This document shows, one piece after another, positions 1 through 5,131 of a stretch of DNA of 12,451 nt. Each line of letters starts with the position of its first letter. The stretch's first letter is position 1. Location: assembly GCA_031260775.1 (NCBI GenBank), contig JAISKW010000186.1, positions 1-12,451 of the forward strand. The letters run 5' to 3'. Both the position numbers and the translations under genes were made by a program. The notes under the pieces were generated by a model. That model did not search any database. It saw only the letters and a program-made list of their open reading frames with translations, and was not told the DNA's origin. This DNA comes from Christensenellaceae bacterium. GTDB taxonomy: Bacteria > Bacillota > Clostridia > Christensenellales > DTU072.

Positions 1-841
1 CCTTAACCTCGGGAGCGGACATTTCCGCGCCGATTGCGATTCCTTTCAGCAAGTCAACCGCCGAAATTACGCTGCCCTTAAGCCCGGCGCGAATATCGTA
101 ATTCTGCAGGAATATCTCCCTTGTGAGCTCGGTAAACGGCTTTAGCTTGCATGCCTTGCCGGCTCCCCAAAACCACAGGTTTGTCGCAGGACGTTTGCCC
201 TCCGCAATGCGTTTTTTGTTAATTTCACTGTCCTTAAGAATCGCGCCCGAGGATAGACTTAGCGCGAAAAGGAGCCCCGAAAACGCGCCTTTGGGAGGAT
301 AATCCCGCGCAATCTTCCCGGTAATATCGTGGGGCGGCGTCAGCTCTAACTTCGTATAATCCTCGCCGTTGCCGTCCAAAACCATACAGTGGCGGTAGGA
401 CACTCCGGCGTACAACTTCGCCGAGTCTACAATATCGGGAAAGCCGCTTTGCTTAAGCTTTTCGGGCAGCTTCACTTTAATTTCGTTTATAAGCGTGACG
501 GCATCTGCGGTTTCGATTTCACCCGCCGAATAGTCAACCAAAATTCCGTTTTCGATTGTCACGAGGTTTGCCCTTATCGCGATATCGTTATCCTCAAGCT
601 TAACGCCGATAGACAACGCCTCAAGAGGGCTTCTGCCCGTGTAGTAAAGCTCCGGAGCGTAGCCCATAACTGACAGGTTCGCAACGTCCGAGCCGGGCTT
701 AAAGCCGTCCGGGATAGTCTGCACCAATCCGGTTTGCCCTTTTTTGCAAAGCGCGTCAATAAACGGCTTTTTTGCAACCATGAGCGGAGTGCTTTCGCCT
801 CTGTCCGCCATTCCGTCACCGAGCAGTACGAAATATTTCAC
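1..841 (-). CDS. apgM: Cofactor-independent phosphoglycerate mutase, ApgM (archaeal-type) family, C-terminus cut by window edge
   Basis: Interconverts 3- and 2-phosphoglycerate in glycolysis/gluconeogenesis, in the cytoplasm, as a metal-dependent alkaline-phosphatase-superfamily enzyme. I translated the minus strand from a GTG at 841 and found 280 uninterrupted codons to the edge. The N-terminus reads VKYFVLLGDGMADR, with the family's metal-binding Asp at residue 9. Other family landmarks are GSDVANLSVMGY (50-61, containing the likely nucleophilic Ser51), YYTGRSPLEA (66-75), GVSYRHCMV, TPPHDITGK, NLWFWGAGK and a VDLLKGIAIGAEM segment near the edge. Family members are about 400 residues, so roughly 120 are missing. 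GTG was chosen because residue 1 of the family aligns there; the next Met (residue 11) lies inside the metal-binding motif. No Shine-Dalgarno sequence is visible. The gene is divergent from tyrS. Family assignment is confident; exact substrate preference is inferred. Confidence 0.93.
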   Translation of the reverse strand, partial: MKYFVLLGDGMADRGESTPLMVAKKPFIDALCKKGQTGLVQTIPDGFKPGSDVANLSVMGYAPELYYTGRSPLEALSIGVKLEDNDIAIRANLVTIENGILVDYSAGEIETADAVTLINEIKVKLPEKLKQSGFPDIVDSAKLYAGVSYRHCMVLDGNGEDYTKLELTPPHDITGKIARDYPPKGAFSGLLFALSLSSGAILKDSEINKKRIAEGKRPATNLWFWGAGKACKLKPFTELTREIFLQNYDIRAGLKGSVISAVDLLKGIAIGAEMSAPEVK

Positions 842-899
842 AAGTATATTTTAATATAAATTTATATATCTTGCGAAAGCGGAGTAAAATATTAAAACT
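842..899. promoter_or_regulatory. AT-rich divergent promoter region apgM / tyrS
   Basis: This 58-bp gap separates divergent starts. On the minus strand, TAAAAT lies just before the apgM GTG, with a weak TTCGCA about 18 nt upstream. On the plus strand, TAAAAT (885-890) lies 9 nt before the tyrS ATG, with no good -35. GGAG at 881-884 is 15 nt from the tyrS ATG, too far for an ordinary ribosome binding site. If these -10 boxes are used, both mRNAs would be nearly leaderless. No T-box leader fits in this gap. Confidence 0.45.
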
Positions 900-2111
900 A
901 TGGAAAGTATCGTTGACATTTTAAGAGAGCGCGGCTTTATCAAGCAAACCGTTTACGAGGACGAATTGAAAGAAAAACTCGCCACGCAAAGCGGAGTACC
1001 GTTTTATGTCGGTTTTGACCCCACCGCCGACAGCCTGCATGTGGGGCATTTCTTAGCTCTTATGGCAATGGGGCACCTCCAGCGCGCCGGACTAAAACCT
1101 ATAGTTTTATTAGGCGGCGGCACGGCAATGGTCGGCGACCCCTCCGCACGCTCCGATATGCGCCCCCTTATGACTAAGGAAACCATTAACCACAACGTCG
1201 CGTGCTTCAAGAAGCAAATGAGCCGCTTTTTCTCGTTCGAAGGCGAAAATGCCGCGGTTCTTGTAAACAACGGCGATTGGCTTTTGGACTTGAACTACGT
1301 CGATTTTATCCGCGATATCGGACGCTTCTTTTCGGTTAACAAAATGTTGACCGCCGAGTGCTTCAAAGCAAGAATGGAAAAGGGTCTGTCCTTTTTGGAG
1401 TTCAACTATATGCTTATGCAGGCGTACGACTTCCTTGTTTTGTTCCAAAAATACGGCTGTCTGCTCGAATGCGGCGGCGACGACCAATGGAGTAACATCT
1501 TAGCCGGTGCCGATTTAATCCGCCGCAAGGAGCAAAAAAGCGCGTTCGCAATGACCTTTACACTTTTAACCACAAGTGAGGGCGTAAAAATGGGCAAGAC
1601 GCAAAAGGGCGCGCTGTGGCTCGATAAAGAAAAAACCCCTCCGTACGATTTTTACCAATACTTCCGCAACGTTCAAGACGCCGACGTCGAAACCTGCTTG
1701 CGGCTTTTAACGCTTATCCCGACCGAAGAAATTTTGGAGCTTGTGAGGTTTAAGGACGAGCGTATCAACCGCGCAAAGGAACGCTTAGCGTTTGAGGTAA
1801 CAAAGATTATCCACGGCGAGGAGGAAGCGCAAACCGCGCAAAAGCAAGCGCAATCGGCATTTTCGGGCGGCGATGAGATTTTAGAAAAGACCGTTACGAA
1901 AGCCGAAGCGGATTCGGTAGCCTCCGTACTTGTCGCGCTGAAACTCGCTCCCTCAAAAGGAGAAGCAAAACGGTTAATTCAATCGAACGCCGTAATAATT
2001 AACGAAACTCCCGTGACCGATTTTGCGGCAAAATTAAGCGATGCCGACGTTATAAACGGCTTTATCATTCATAAGGGCAAGAAAAACCATATAAAAGTCA
2101 CCGTTGTGTGA
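900..2111 (+). CDS. tyrS: Tyrosyl-tRNA synthetase
   Basis: Class I aminoacyl-tRNA synthetase that activates tyrosine with ATP and charges tRNA-Tyr in the cytoplasm. The 403-residue length is normal for bacterial TyrRS. The Rossmann catalytic core shows the HIGH motif as HVGH (47-50) inside FDPTADSLHVGHF, the tyrosine-site signature CGGDDQW (191-197), and the KMSKS equivalent KMGKT (230-234), a usual variant in this family. The C-terminal 60-70 residues (SKGEAKRLIQSNAVIINETPV onward) look like the S4 RNA-binding domain that contacts the tRNA variable arm. The ATG at 900 places the family N-terminus correctly. No Shine-Dalgarno sequence lies at normal spacing, and no T-box leader is present, although tyrS is often T-box controlled in Bacillota. 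No clear intrinsic terminator follows the stop. Confidence 0.98.
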   Translation: MESIVDILRERGFIKQTVYEDELKEKLATQSGVPFYVGFDPTADSLHVGHFLALMAMGHLQRAGLKPIVLLGGGTAMVGDPSARSDMRPLMTKETINHNVACFKKQMSRFFSFEGENAAVLVNNGDWLLDLNYVDFIRDIGRFFSVNKMLTAECFKARMEKGLSFLEFNYMLMQAYDFLVLFQKYGCLLECGGDDQWSNILAGADLIRRKEQKSAFAMTFTLLTTSEGVKMGKTQKGALWLDKEKTPPYDFYQYFRNVQDADVETCLRLLTLIPTEEILELVRFKDERINRAKERLAFEVTKIIHGEEEAQTAQKQAQSAFSGGDEILEKTVTKAEADSVASVLVALKLAPSKGEAKRLIQSNAVIINETPVTDFAAKLSDADVINGFIIHKGKKNHIKVTVV

Positions 2112-2202
2112 TTTTTTTCCCCGCGTTATTGCAGTAAAAGAACATTTCGGCGCACCCCGTTTTTTTAGGTGGCGGGACACAGGTGATATTAACCGAACCC
2201 AT
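2098..2202 (-). CDS. Possible 34-residue Cys-containing mini-protein (or non-coding RNA)
   Basis: Not a recognised gene. An ATG at 2202 opens 34 codons ending in TGA at 2098-2100, encoding a peptide that starts MGSVNITCVPPPKKTGC and has three Cys (8, 17 and 24) and several Lys. It begins about 5 nt after the predicted start site of the strong promoter at 2214-2241, so it would be essentially leaderless, and there is no proper Shine-Dalgarno sequence. Its 3' end overlaps the last codons of tyrS by 14 bp, tail to tail. The same stretch can fold: TTCGG (2193-2197 strand-reversed) pairs with CCGAA (2146-2150), enclosing a smaller CACC/GGTG stem. It may therefore be a small RNA and not a gene. I include it because of the promoter; coding status is unproven. 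Confidence 0.25.
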   Translation of the reverse strand: MGSVNITCVPPPKKTGCAEMFFYCNNAGKKITQR

Positions 2203-2213
2203 AACCCACGATG

Positions 2214-2241
2214 ATTATAGCATAAAATACTTCTTTGTCAA
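2214..2241 (-). promoter_or_regulatory. Near-consensus sigma-A promoter with extended -10
   Basis: On the minus strand, TTGACA (2241-2236) is followed after 16 nt by TATAAT (2219-2214), and TGC directly precedes the -10 box, making it an extended -10. Both hexamers are perfect consensus, the best promoter match in the window. It points toward the 3' end of tyrS and has no known gene in front of it. Predicted initiation is near 2207-2209. Confidence 0.75.
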
Positions 2242-2300
2242 AGGCGTAGGTGGTATTGTTGTTGTCTATTGCCGTCAAAAAGTAGTAACAATTTGGGCAG

Positions 2301-2388
2301 TGGCGGAAAGGGTGGGATTCGAACCCACGGATGCTTTCACATCGCCGGTTTTCAAGACCGGAGCCTTCGACCGCTCAACCACCTTTCC
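2301..2388 (-). tRNA. tRNA-Ser (anticodon UGA)
   Basis: An 88-nt type II tRNA. The 7-bp acceptor stem pairs GGAAAGG (2388-2382) with CCTTTCC (2311-2305), followed by discriminator G and an encoded CCA (2303-2301). The anticodon stem CCGGT/ACCGG holds loop CTTGAAA with anticodon TGA at 2354-2352, reading UCA-type Ser codons. The long variable arm expected of tRNA-Ser is present, and the T-loop is a normal TTCGAAT. It stands alone, upstream of the orphan promoter at 2214-2241; no convincing -35/-10 pair was found ahead of it, only a TATATT at 2411-2416. Confidence 0.97.
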
Positions 2389-2567
2389 GTTTCTTTTCGT
2401 TCGCTTTCAAAATATATCCTAATGCATCACAACAAGATATATCTTATAAACTACTATTTGATTTTACTATTTAACCGCTTTTTGTCTAATTCCCGTATTC
2501 TCTTTCCGCATTTGCTTTGTCGCTTTCCGCCGTTGCGGTTGCGGATTTGTAAAATGTGACTGCAAAC
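2389..2567. other. Non-coding AT-rich stretch between tRNA-Ser and stem-loops
   Basis: No supportable gene on either strand. A 12-bp perfect palindrome AAGATATATCTT sits near 2434-2445. The reading frames crossing this stretch are rich in basic residues, have no start context and no recognisable domain. With the three stem-loops that follow, the whole non-coding gap runs to 2742. Confidence 0.6.
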
Positions 2568-2597
2568 AAAAAGCGCGCCGATTAAGCTGCGCTTTTT
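2568..2597 (-). terminator. Stem-loop with U-rich tail, candidate terminator
   Basis: AAAAAGCGC (2568-2576) pairs perfectly with GCGCTTTTT (2589-2597) around a 12-nt loop. Read on the minus strand the 3' arm continues as TTTTTGTTT, a good U-tract; read on the plus strand it ends in TTTTTCCG. It could work in both directions. No gene lies immediately upstream on the minus strand, so it may catch read-through from the tRNA cluster. Confidence 0.45.
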
Positions 2598-2648
2598 CCG
2601 TAATAACAATTGTTCCGTAATATTCCTTATTATATTCCTACAATAAGA

Positions 2649-2687
2649 CCGCCGATAAAGCATAGCTTTACCGGCGGCGTTTTTTCT
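2649..2687 (+). terminator. Strong intrinsic terminator, plus strand
   Basis: CCGCCG-A-TAAAGC (2649-2661) pairs with GCTTTA-C-CGGCGG (2665-2677) around the loop ATA, with one A/C mismatch, followed by CG and six T (2680-2685). This is a classical Rho-independent terminator on the plus strand. The nearest upstream plus-strand gene is tyrS, about 540 nt away. Confidence 0.65.
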
Positions 2688-2698
2688 TATTATCATAA

Positions 2699-2736
2699 TA
2701 ATGCCGCCGCGTGAGTTTTTGTTCGGGGCGGCATTA
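2699..2736 (-). terminator. Candidate terminator of the tRNA cluster
   Basis: TAATGCCGCC (2699-2708) pairs perfectly over 10 bp with GGCGGCATTA (2727-2736), with an 18-nt loop. On the minus strand it begins 6 nt after the encoded CCA of tRNA-Arg and is followed by an A/T-rich tail (TTATGATAATAAG) and not a pure T run. Position favours terminator or 3'-end processing signal; the tail makes it weaker than the one at 2649. Confidence 0.5.
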
Positions 2737-2742
2737 ATATTT

Positions 2743-2819
2743 TGGTGAGTCCGGGGGGATTCGAACCCTCGACCTACGGCTTAGAAGGCCGTTGCTCTAT
2801 CCAACTGAGCTACGAACCC
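2743..2819 (-). tRNA. tRNA-Arg (anticodon UCU)
   Basis: A 77-nt cloverleaf. The acceptor strands GGGTTCG (2819-2813) and CGGACTC (2753-2747) pair with two G-U wobbles; discriminator A and an encoded CCA follow (2745-2743). Anticodon stem ACGGC/GCCGT, loop CTTCTAA, anticodon TCT at 2785-2783, reading AGA/AGG. The T-loop is the normal TTCGAAT. It is the last gene of the tRNA cluster. Confidence 0.97.
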
Positions 2820-2839
2820 AAATTTTCATTCAACTTAAT

Positions 2840-2913
2840 TGGAGCGGGTGAAGGGAATCGGACCCTCACGGCCGGCTTGGGAAGCCGGAGCTCTACCACT
2901 GAGCTACACCCGC
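2840..2913 (-). tRNA. tRNA-Gly (anticodon CCC)
   Basis: A 74-nt cloverleaf. The acceptor GCGGGTG (2913-2907) pairs with CACCCGC (2850-2844); discriminator T and an encoded CCA follow (2842-2840). Anticodon stem CCGGC/GCCGG, loop TTCCCAA, anticodon CCC at 2881-2879, reading GGG. The T-loop is TCCGATT, with C at position 55 where T is usual. The D-loop AGTGGTA keeps G18-G19. Confidence 0.96.
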
Positions 2914-2989
2914 ATTCTATGTAACGTATGGATTTTGCGACTTCGCGCAGAATGACAACACAGCCGCACTCTCCCCCGTATTTCTAATA

Positions 2990-3063
2990 TGGAGCGGGTG
3001 AAGGGAATCGGACCCTCGCGACCGGCTTGGAAGGCCGGGGCTCTACCACTGAGCTACACCCGC
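2990..3063 (-). tRNA. tRNA-Gly (anticodon UCC)
   Basis: A 74-nt cloverleaf, a close paralogue of the Gly(CCC) gene 76 bp away with the same acceptor stem, discriminator and CCA (2992-2990). Anticodon loop CTTCCAA, anticodon TCC at 3031-3029, reading GGA/GGG. The T-loop is again TCCGATT (C at position 55). The two genes probably arose by tandem duplication and anticodon change; that is inference. Confidence 0.96.
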
Positions 3064-3130
3064 ATATATTACTTAGGCAACCTTCAAGTCTTCACTCCTT
3101 AAAACGTTCAGGAAACCTATACTTCTTATA

Positions 3131-3169
3131 AAAATTAAGAGCTAAAGAATACCCTTAGCCCCTAATTTT
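3131..3169 (-). terminator. Stem-loop directly after tRNA-Lys
   Basis: 3131-3145 pairs with 3155-3169 over 15 bp around a 9-nt loop. As minus-strand RNA the two imperfect positions become G-U wobbles, while on the plus strand they would be A/C mismatches, so the structure belongs to the minus strand. It begins 3 nt beyond the CCA of tRNA-Lys and ends in TTAATTTTTAT. It could be a partial terminator/attenuator within the cluster or a processing signal. Confidence 0.45.
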
Positions 3170-3172
3170 ACT

Positions 3173-3248
3173 TGGTGCGTCGTCGGAGGCTCGAACTCCG
3201 GACCCACTGATTAAGAGTCAGTTGCTCTACCAACTGAGCTAACAACGC
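3173..3248 (-). tRNA. tRNA-Lys (anticodon CUU)
   Basis: A 76-nt cloverleaf. The acceptor GCGTTGT (3248-3242) pairs with ACGACGC (3183-3177); discriminator A and an encoded CCA follow (3175-3173). Anticodon stem ACTGA/TCAGT, loop CTCTTAA, anticodon CTT at 3215-3213, reading AAG. The T-arm CGGAG-TTCGAGC-CTCCG is normal. It is the first gene of the tRNA cluster, about 5 nt after the predicted start site of the promoter at 3260-3288. Confidence 0.97.
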
Positions 3249-3259
3249 ACGCGGTAATT

Positions 3260-3288
3260 ATTTTATCCTTTTTCCTGTCCTCTGGCAA
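3260..3288 (-). promoter_or_regulatory. Promoter of the tRNA cluster
   Basis: TTGCCA (3288-3283), a 17-nt spacer, then TAAAAT (3265-3260) on the minus strand. Initiation near 3253 would give a very short leader before tRNA-Lys (5' end 3248), as expected for a tRNA operon. Confidence 0.6.
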
Positions 3289-3293
3289 ACCTT

Positions 3294-3390
3294 CGTTTCA
3301 ATTTCTCACCCAAAACATTCCCCCCTATCGGTTTTCCAAAGGGGAGGGGAACGCTTTTCTTAGAAAAGCGATTCCCCTCCCGAAAAAACT
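3294..3390 (-). repeat. Palindromic intergenic repeat, copy 1 (abuts tsf stop)
   Basis: Read on the minus strand, this begins right at the tsf stop with GAGTTTTTTCGGGAGGGG. It contains a long hairpin (3342-3351 with 3372-3381, then 3352-3359 with 3363-3370, one bulged base) and ends with GGGGGGAATGTTTT and a GAAATT..AAACG tail. The hairpin arm is nearly identical to 12348-12383. The head matches 11956-11973 and the tail matches 12069-12101. The hairpin lacks a T-run after its 3' arm, so it is not a typical intrinsic terminator. Confidence 0.7.
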
Positions 3391-4059
3391 CTACTTCTGC
3401 ATCGAAGCGACGGAAGCGTTGATTTCGTCAACGAAGTTGTCAACCTTTTTTTCAAGCCCCTCGCCCATTTCGTAGCGGGTGAAGCGGCGGATTGAGATTT
3501 TCTCGCCGATTGTTTGCGTGATTTCTACGAGTAATTGGTTGATTGTCTTGGAATCGTCGCGGAAATACTCTTGCTCAAGCAGGCAAATTTCCTTAAAGAA
3601 CTTAGCGATTTGCCCGTCAAGCATTTTTTCGATAATCGCCGCCGGCTTCGGTTTGGGGTCATTTAACGCCTTCTCGCGGTAAATTGCTTTTTCGTGTTCG
3701 ACAACATCGGCGGGAACGTCGGAAATTGCGACGTATTGCGGCTTCATTGAGCAGATTTGCAGAGCAACGTTGTTTGCGAACTCGCGGAAATCGGCGTTGT
3801 TTGCGACGAAGTCTGTTTCGCAGTTGATTTCAACAAGCACGCCTATTTTGCCGCCCATATGGATATACGAGTGAACAATACCCTGAGAGGCGATTCTGCC
3901 GGCTTTTTTTGCGGCGGTCGCGATGCCCTTTTTGCGCAAAATTTCGACTGCGGCATCCATATCGCCGTCCGATTCAACCAAGGCGTTTTTGCAATCCATC
4001 ATGCCTACGCCGGTGCGCTCTCTTAATGTTTGAATGTCTTTTGCTGTGAAGTTAGCCAT
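3391..4059 (-). CDS. tsf: Translation elongation factor Ts
   Basis: Guanine-nucleotide exchange factor that regenerates EF-Tu-GTP in the cytoplasm. The 222-residue length is the short bacterial form (E. coli is about 283). The N-terminal UBA-like domain (1-50) contains RTGVGMMDCKNAL (15-27). The core signature is TDFVANN (82-88), whose Asp-Phe inserts near the EF-Tu nucleotide site. The start is well supported: GAGGAG is the ribosome binding site, about 9 nt before the ATG, and is formed by the last two Glu codons of rpsB plus its stop. The gap to rpsB is 6 nt, so the genes are cotranscribed and probably translationally coupled. No good terminator follows; the palindromic repeat starts immediately at the stop codon. 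Confidence 0.98.
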   Translation of the reverse strand: MANFTAKDIQTLRERTGVGMMDCKNALVESDGDMDAAVEILRKKGIATAAKKAGRIASQGIVHSYIHMGGKIGVLVEINCETDFVANNADFREFANNVALQICSMKPQYVAISDVPADVVEHEKAIYREKALNDPKPKPAAIIEKMLDGQIAKFFKEICLLEQEYFRDDSKTINQLLVEITQTIGEKISIRRFTRYEMGEGLEKKVDNFVDEINASVASMQK

Positions 4060-4065
4060 ATAAAA

Positions 4066-4926
4066 TTACTCCTCGGTTGTGTCGGAATCGGTTAAAATAT
4101 CCTCGTCCTCTTCGGCGTTTACAAGCGATGCGTCAACAAGAATCGCCGCTTTTTTGTCGTCTTTGTCCTTTTTCTCAACCTCGTTGATGAAGTCCTTTTC
4201 CGAAACGTCGCCGTCCTCGTCGTAGGAGTTCGGGAGTTCCTCTAAGCCCTCTTTCGCCGCAACGCAAGCGTCCGCGATAACCGATGCTACAAGCTGTACC
4301 GCGCGGACTGCGTCATCGTTGCCGGGGATTGCGTAATCGACTAAATCGGGGTCGCAGTTCGTATCGACAAGACCGATTGTGGTGATTCCGAGCGAGCGTG
4401 CTTCCTTAACGGCAATGTGTTCGCTGCGCAAATCAACTATGAAAACCGCCGCGGGAAGGCTGCGCATATCCTTGATACCGCCGATGATAAGCTCCAAAGA
4501 ATCGCGCTCTTTACGGAGTTTAACGACCTCTTTCTTGGGTAAAAGCTCCCATTGCCCCATTTGTTCGTCGCGGTTAAGCTTGTTCAAATAGTCAATACGC
4601 GTTCTGATTGTCTTAAAATTGGTGAGCGTGCCGCCGAGCCAACGCTCGTTGAGGTAGAACATACCGGCACGGAGTGCCTCGTCCTTAATTGCCTCTTTGG
4701 CTTGCGCCTTTTTGCCGATAAAAAGTATCGACTTTCCGCTCTTCACAAGCTTGTGAACAACTTTGTATGCTTCGTTTATGCACTCAACCGTCTTATCGAG
4801 GTCGATGATGTGAACGCCGCCGCGTGCCTCAAAGATGTACTTTGACATCTTAGGATTCCACTTATTGGTGTTGTGACCGAAGTGAGAACCTGCTTCAAGA
4901 AGCTTCTTTAATGAAATAACTGCCAT
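4066..4926 (-). CDS. rpsB: 30S ribosomal protein S2 (uS2)
   Basis: Small-subunit ribosomal protein, bound late on the back of the 30S near the head-body junction. 286 residues. Family landmarks are LLEAGSHFGHNTNKWNPKMSKYI (residues 9-31), the GGVHIIDLDKT segment, NERWLGGTLTNFKTI, and the C-terminal signature from PAAVFIVDLRSEHIAV through TNCDPDLVDYAIPGNDDA. The last 50 or so residues are an acidic, low-complexity tail (DEDGD, KKDKDDKK, EEDEDILTDSDTTEE) beyond the usual fold, seen variably in S2 proteins. GGAG about 7 nt ahead of the ATG supports the start. It is first in the rpsB-tsf operon, preceded by a promoter at 5029-5056 and a structured leader, which suggests feedback control by S2. 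Confidence 0.98.
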   Translation of the reverse strand: MAVISLKKLLEAGSHFGHNTNKWNPKMSKYIFEARGGVHIIDLDKTVECINEAYKVVHKLVKSGKSILFIGKKAQAKEAIKDEALRAGMFYLNERWLGGTLTNFKTIRTRIDYLNKLNRDEQMGQWELLPKKEVVKLRKERDSLELIIGGIKDMRSLPAAVFIVDLRSEHIAVKEARSLGITTIGLVDTNCDPDLVDYAIPGNDDAVRAVQLVASVIADACVAAKEGLEELPNSYDEDGDVSEKDFINEVEKKDKDDKKAAILVDASLVNAEEDEDILTDSDTTEE

Positions 4927-4950
4927 ATATTTTCTCCGTTATACTTCCCC

Positions 4951-5011
4951 CCAAAGGTTGCGCGTTTTGCGCAGCGGAATTAACCCTTTCGGGACGGCAT
5001 CCGCCCTTTGG
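4951..5011 (-). promoter_or_regulatory. Three-way-junction RNA in the rpsB leader
   Basis: As minus-strand RNA: closing stem CCAAAGG/CCTTTGG (5011-5005 with 4957-4951); arm 2 GCGGA/TCCGC (5004-5000 with 4978-4974) topped by CCC-GAAA-GGG (4993-4984, a GNRA tetraloop); arm 3 TGCGC-AAAAC-GCGCA (4973-4959). Junction strands have 0, 0 and 1 unpaired nt. It lies between the promoter and the rpsB ribosome binding site. I infer a ribosomal-protein leader that may bind S2. I have not matched it to a named RNA family. Confidence 0.55.
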
Positions 5012-5028
5012 AAGTGCAAAGTGTTATT

Positions 5029-5056
5029 ATTTTACAACATCCCGTGCATATTGCAA
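5029..5056 (-). promoter_or_regulatory. Promoter of rpsB-tsf
   Basis: TTGCAA (5056-5051), a 16-nt spacer, then TAAAAT (5034-5029) on the minus strand. Initiation near 5022 gives a leader of about 96 nt that includes the whole three-way junction. Confidence 0.55.
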
Positions 5057-5061
5057 ATTCC

Positions 5062-5107
5062 CGACGGCTGATAGGGAGCGGACCGTCGTGTTGTCATTCC
5101 GCGCAAG
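5062..5107. repeat. Short inverted repeat and dispersed motif after the P-type ATPase
   Basis: CGACGG (5062-5067) pairs with CCGTCG (5083-5088) and is fused to a motif whose reverse complement is CTTGCGCGGAATGACAACAC (5107-5088). This matches 2941-2961 (between the two tRNA-Gly genes) with one indel and one substitution. It probably belongs to a dispersed intergenic repeat. On the minus strand the hairpin lies downstream of the ATPase stop but lacks a convincing T-run. Confidence 0.4.
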
Positions 5108-5131
5108 GATATTTAGATTTTTTCCTTCTAA

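Noticed and set aside
574..819. Minus-strand 81-codon ORF and the overlapping plus-strand ORF at 389-673
   Set aside because: They are out-of-frame shadows of apgM, which starts with GTG at 841 and reads through the whole region.
2100..2215. SRP RNA or 6S RNA under the orphan promoter
   Set aside because: The conserved SRP core (GGTCAGG, GGAAGCAGC) is absent, and the region is too short and unpaired at its ends for 6S RNA.
2183..2559. Plus-strand ORFs of 79 and 96 codons across tRNA-Ser
   Set aside because: They are antisense translations of the tRNA gene (RTHG, FQDRSLRPLNHL type strings), a common annotation artefact, with no start signals.
2454..2696. Minus-strand 80-codon ORF, very basic
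   Set aside because: It runs through two stem-loops with terminator features, has no recognisable domain and no start context.
2742..2924. Plus-strand 60-codon ORF across tRNA-Arg and tRNA-Gly
   Set aside because: GFEPSTYGLEG and GNRTLTAGLGS are the usual spurious peptides read from tRNA complements.
3342..3381. Long hairpin after tsf as a Rho-independent terminator
   Set aside because: The T-run precedes the hairpin in the minus-strand RNA and none follows it; the hairpin is shared with the repeat at 12348-12383, so I call it a repeat.
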